From the IMG/VR virus record IMGVR_UViG_3300042502_001936, positions 1 through 42,316 of that record: a stretch of DNA of 42,316 nt. One strand, given 5' to 3'. Positions 41,149 to 42,316 of this stretch are shown here, in pieces. The stretch is from a virus. The notes below the pieces were generated by a model. It saw only the letters and a list, made by a program, of their open reading frames with translations. It did not search any database and was not told where the DNA came from. Position 1 is the stretch's first letter. Every line of letters starts with the position of its first letter. Both the position numbers and the translations under genes were made by a program.

Positions 41149-42316
41149 TGAGTGATAACACAAGATTAGTAGGATTAAAAAAAGATAAAAACAAAGAACT
41201 GTATGAAGAATTATTTGTAACTGATTCTAAATACCGTTTAATTTCTTCATCACCTAAAGTTTTTTCTGCCATACATCCTGATGATTTTAATGAAGAATTT
41301 TATATATCTGAGGATGAATTAAGTTCATACGTCGACGGATTTATTCAAGCGGTGTCAGACAATTCCAAAAAAATTATTGAGTCAATTACACAAAATACGG
41401 ATAATAACGATAATATAGCTGATTCCGCTTTAAATGACACAGACCTAAAACTTTCTTTATATCGTTCATTTAAATCACTTTACGATAAATGGATTTCTTG
41501 TTCTGTAATTGGTTCAGATAGTACTTCGGGTAATACTTCAGGTTATTTCTATAATAACTATGGTAGTAGTAGTCCATCTGAAACAAGGATGTTATATGAA
41601 CATTTTAGTTTTGTTAATAGAGGTAATGGTGATGTGGGTAAAAAAGCAGTTATAGATTTTTCATACCTTTCTAATTTAGCTAGTACCAAAAACGGACAAG
41701 GGCCAACACAATCCCTATACGAATCTATAACTAATTTATTAACAAAAAACAATTTTGAATTTTTTGCAATGCCAAACGTAATTGGGTATTCTACAGGGGG
41801 CAATGAAGTTCTTGAAAATATTTTTAGAGCTTTCGATAGTCCTATAGATAGAATACCCGCTAAACCTGGATTTGTGTGTATGTTTATTGGGGGTAATTCT
41901 AGGACATTAGATATACCAAAAACTTCATGTAGTAATAATGGTATTAATTTTGATTATGTAGACGATACCTTTGATATAGATAAACCCACTACATACCCAG
42001 AAGATTTTATTAAAAATGGTGGTATAACAGCTTTTAAAGTTAGATACGGACAACAAACCCAAAATCATTTTAAATCTTTAGAACTAGACCAATCCGAATT
42101 TAAAGAAACTCAAGAATCACTTTTGGTAATTGATGCCTTAACAAATCCTAGTAGTGGCTCAGACCCAACACAAATTGGTAAGGGTAATAATATTTATGAT
42201 ATGTATTTGACAAGAAACTATTCTTGTACTGTTAACACATTTGGTAACATGCAAATACAACCAATGATGGTCTTTAAATTAGAGAACGTCCCAATGTATA
42301 AAGGAACTTATTTAAT
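41148..42316 (+). CDS. Baseplate-type structural protein (C-terminus cut by window edge)
   Basis: 389 codons are visible from the ATG at 41148, which shares its first A with the stop of the preceding gene (TAATG). No stop appears before 42316. Visible features: a charged start (SDNTRLVGLKKDKNKELYEE), an acidic helix DELSSYVDGFIQAV, YRSFKSLYDKWISCSVIG, FEFFAMPNVIGYSTG, KPGFVCMFIGGNSRTLD, and NYSCTVNTFGNMQIQPMMVF then KLENVPMYKGTYL. The last stretch resembles the end of hub or late-control-type tail proteins that precede a loop binding the membrane-facing spike, but the family is uncertain. Coupled translation with the Hint-bearing gene points to a shared baseplate sub-assembly. Confidence 0.7.
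   Translation, partial: MSDNTRLVGLKKDKNKELYEELFVTDSKYRLISSSPKVFSAIHPDDFNEEFYISEDELSSYVDGFIQAVSDNSKKIIESITQNTDNNDNIADSALNDTDLKLSLYRSFKSLYDKWISCSVIGSDSTSGNTSGYFYNNYGSSSPSETRMLYEHFSFVNRGNGDVGKKAVIDFSYLSNLASTKNGQGPTQSLYESITNLLTKNNFEFFAMPNVIGYSTGGNEVLENIFRAFDSPIDRIPAKPGFVCMFIGGNSRTLDIPKTSCSNNGINFDYVDDTFDIDKPTTYPEDFIKNGGITAFKVRYGQQTQNHFKSLELDQSEFKETQESLLVIDALTNPSSGSDPTQIGKGNNIYDMYLTRNYSCTVNTFGNMQIQPMMVFKLENVPMYKGTYL

Noticed and set aside
1-42316. tRNA genes, CRISPR arrays and insertion sequences
   Set aside because: No cloverleaf-like segment with a CCA-type end, no regularly spaced direct repeats and no transposase-like protein were noticed; a dedicated scan was not possible here.

Overview
The window looks like the tail region of a large AT-rich contractile-tailed phage (myovirus morphology). 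It carries a gp18-type tail sheath, a gp19-type tail tube, a gp26-like protein followed by an overlapping small gene, a tape-measure-like protein, and a run of very large baseplate proteins. The host is probably a member of Bacteroidota. Start codons are preceded by A-rich sequence with almost no GGAGG-type ribosome binding sites. Two upstream regions carry TTTG-N18/19-TATATTTG, the Bacteroidota housekeeping promoter pattern. The host call is inference, since no taxonomic marker was searched.

Layout. Positions 1-7269 (minus strand): a DUF5672/GT2-type glycosyltransferase running off the left edge, a DUF2061 protein with no canonical start codon, a small nucleotidyltransferase, an APS kinase-HAD fusion, a two-domain glycosyltransferase, a GH24 lysozyme, a DHH phosphoesterase and a DUF3310 protein. 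Positions 7322-9729: an unknown plus-strand gene converging on an SNF2-type helicase. Positions 9810-16523 (plus): two putative neck/tail-completion proteins, a repetitive tail fibre and the tail sheath, with a small minus-strand ribbon-helix-helix-like gene and palindromes between fibre and sheath. Positions 16591-25413: an accessory island inside the tail module with tagged putative virion proteins, a HAD phosphatase, a mini lipoprotein, ClpP, an 806-aa protein, the tail tube, a 2OG-Fe(II) oxygenase and an M20-type peptidase. Positions 25592-42316 (plus): gp26-like protein and overlapping partner, a 590-aa protein, tape measure, a 1457-aa baseplate protein with an OmpA-like insert, a gp53/LysM-like protein, a 1725-aa baseplate protein ending in a Hint (intein-like) domain, and another baseplate-type protein cut by the right edge.

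Regulation and how it fits together. About eleven transcription units are preceded by a near-identical AATATTTATAA motif, mostly 11-35 nt upstream of the start. This is a good candidate for a phage late promoter. Rho-independent hairpins, several of them bidirectional, separate convergent units. Several proteins carry a short amphipathic tag of the IIREE/ITKRQL type, and two also carry LEE-G, resembling the T4 prohead protease site. This suggests some cargo (lysozyme, HAD phosphatase) is packaged in the virion. The most unusual items are the U-UUU-UUA heptamer joining the nucleotidyltransferase to the start-less DUF2061 frame, the T7 run joining the gp26-like gene to its partner, the C-terminal Hint domain, the OmpA-like insert, and the repressor-like gene beside two perfect inverted repeats.
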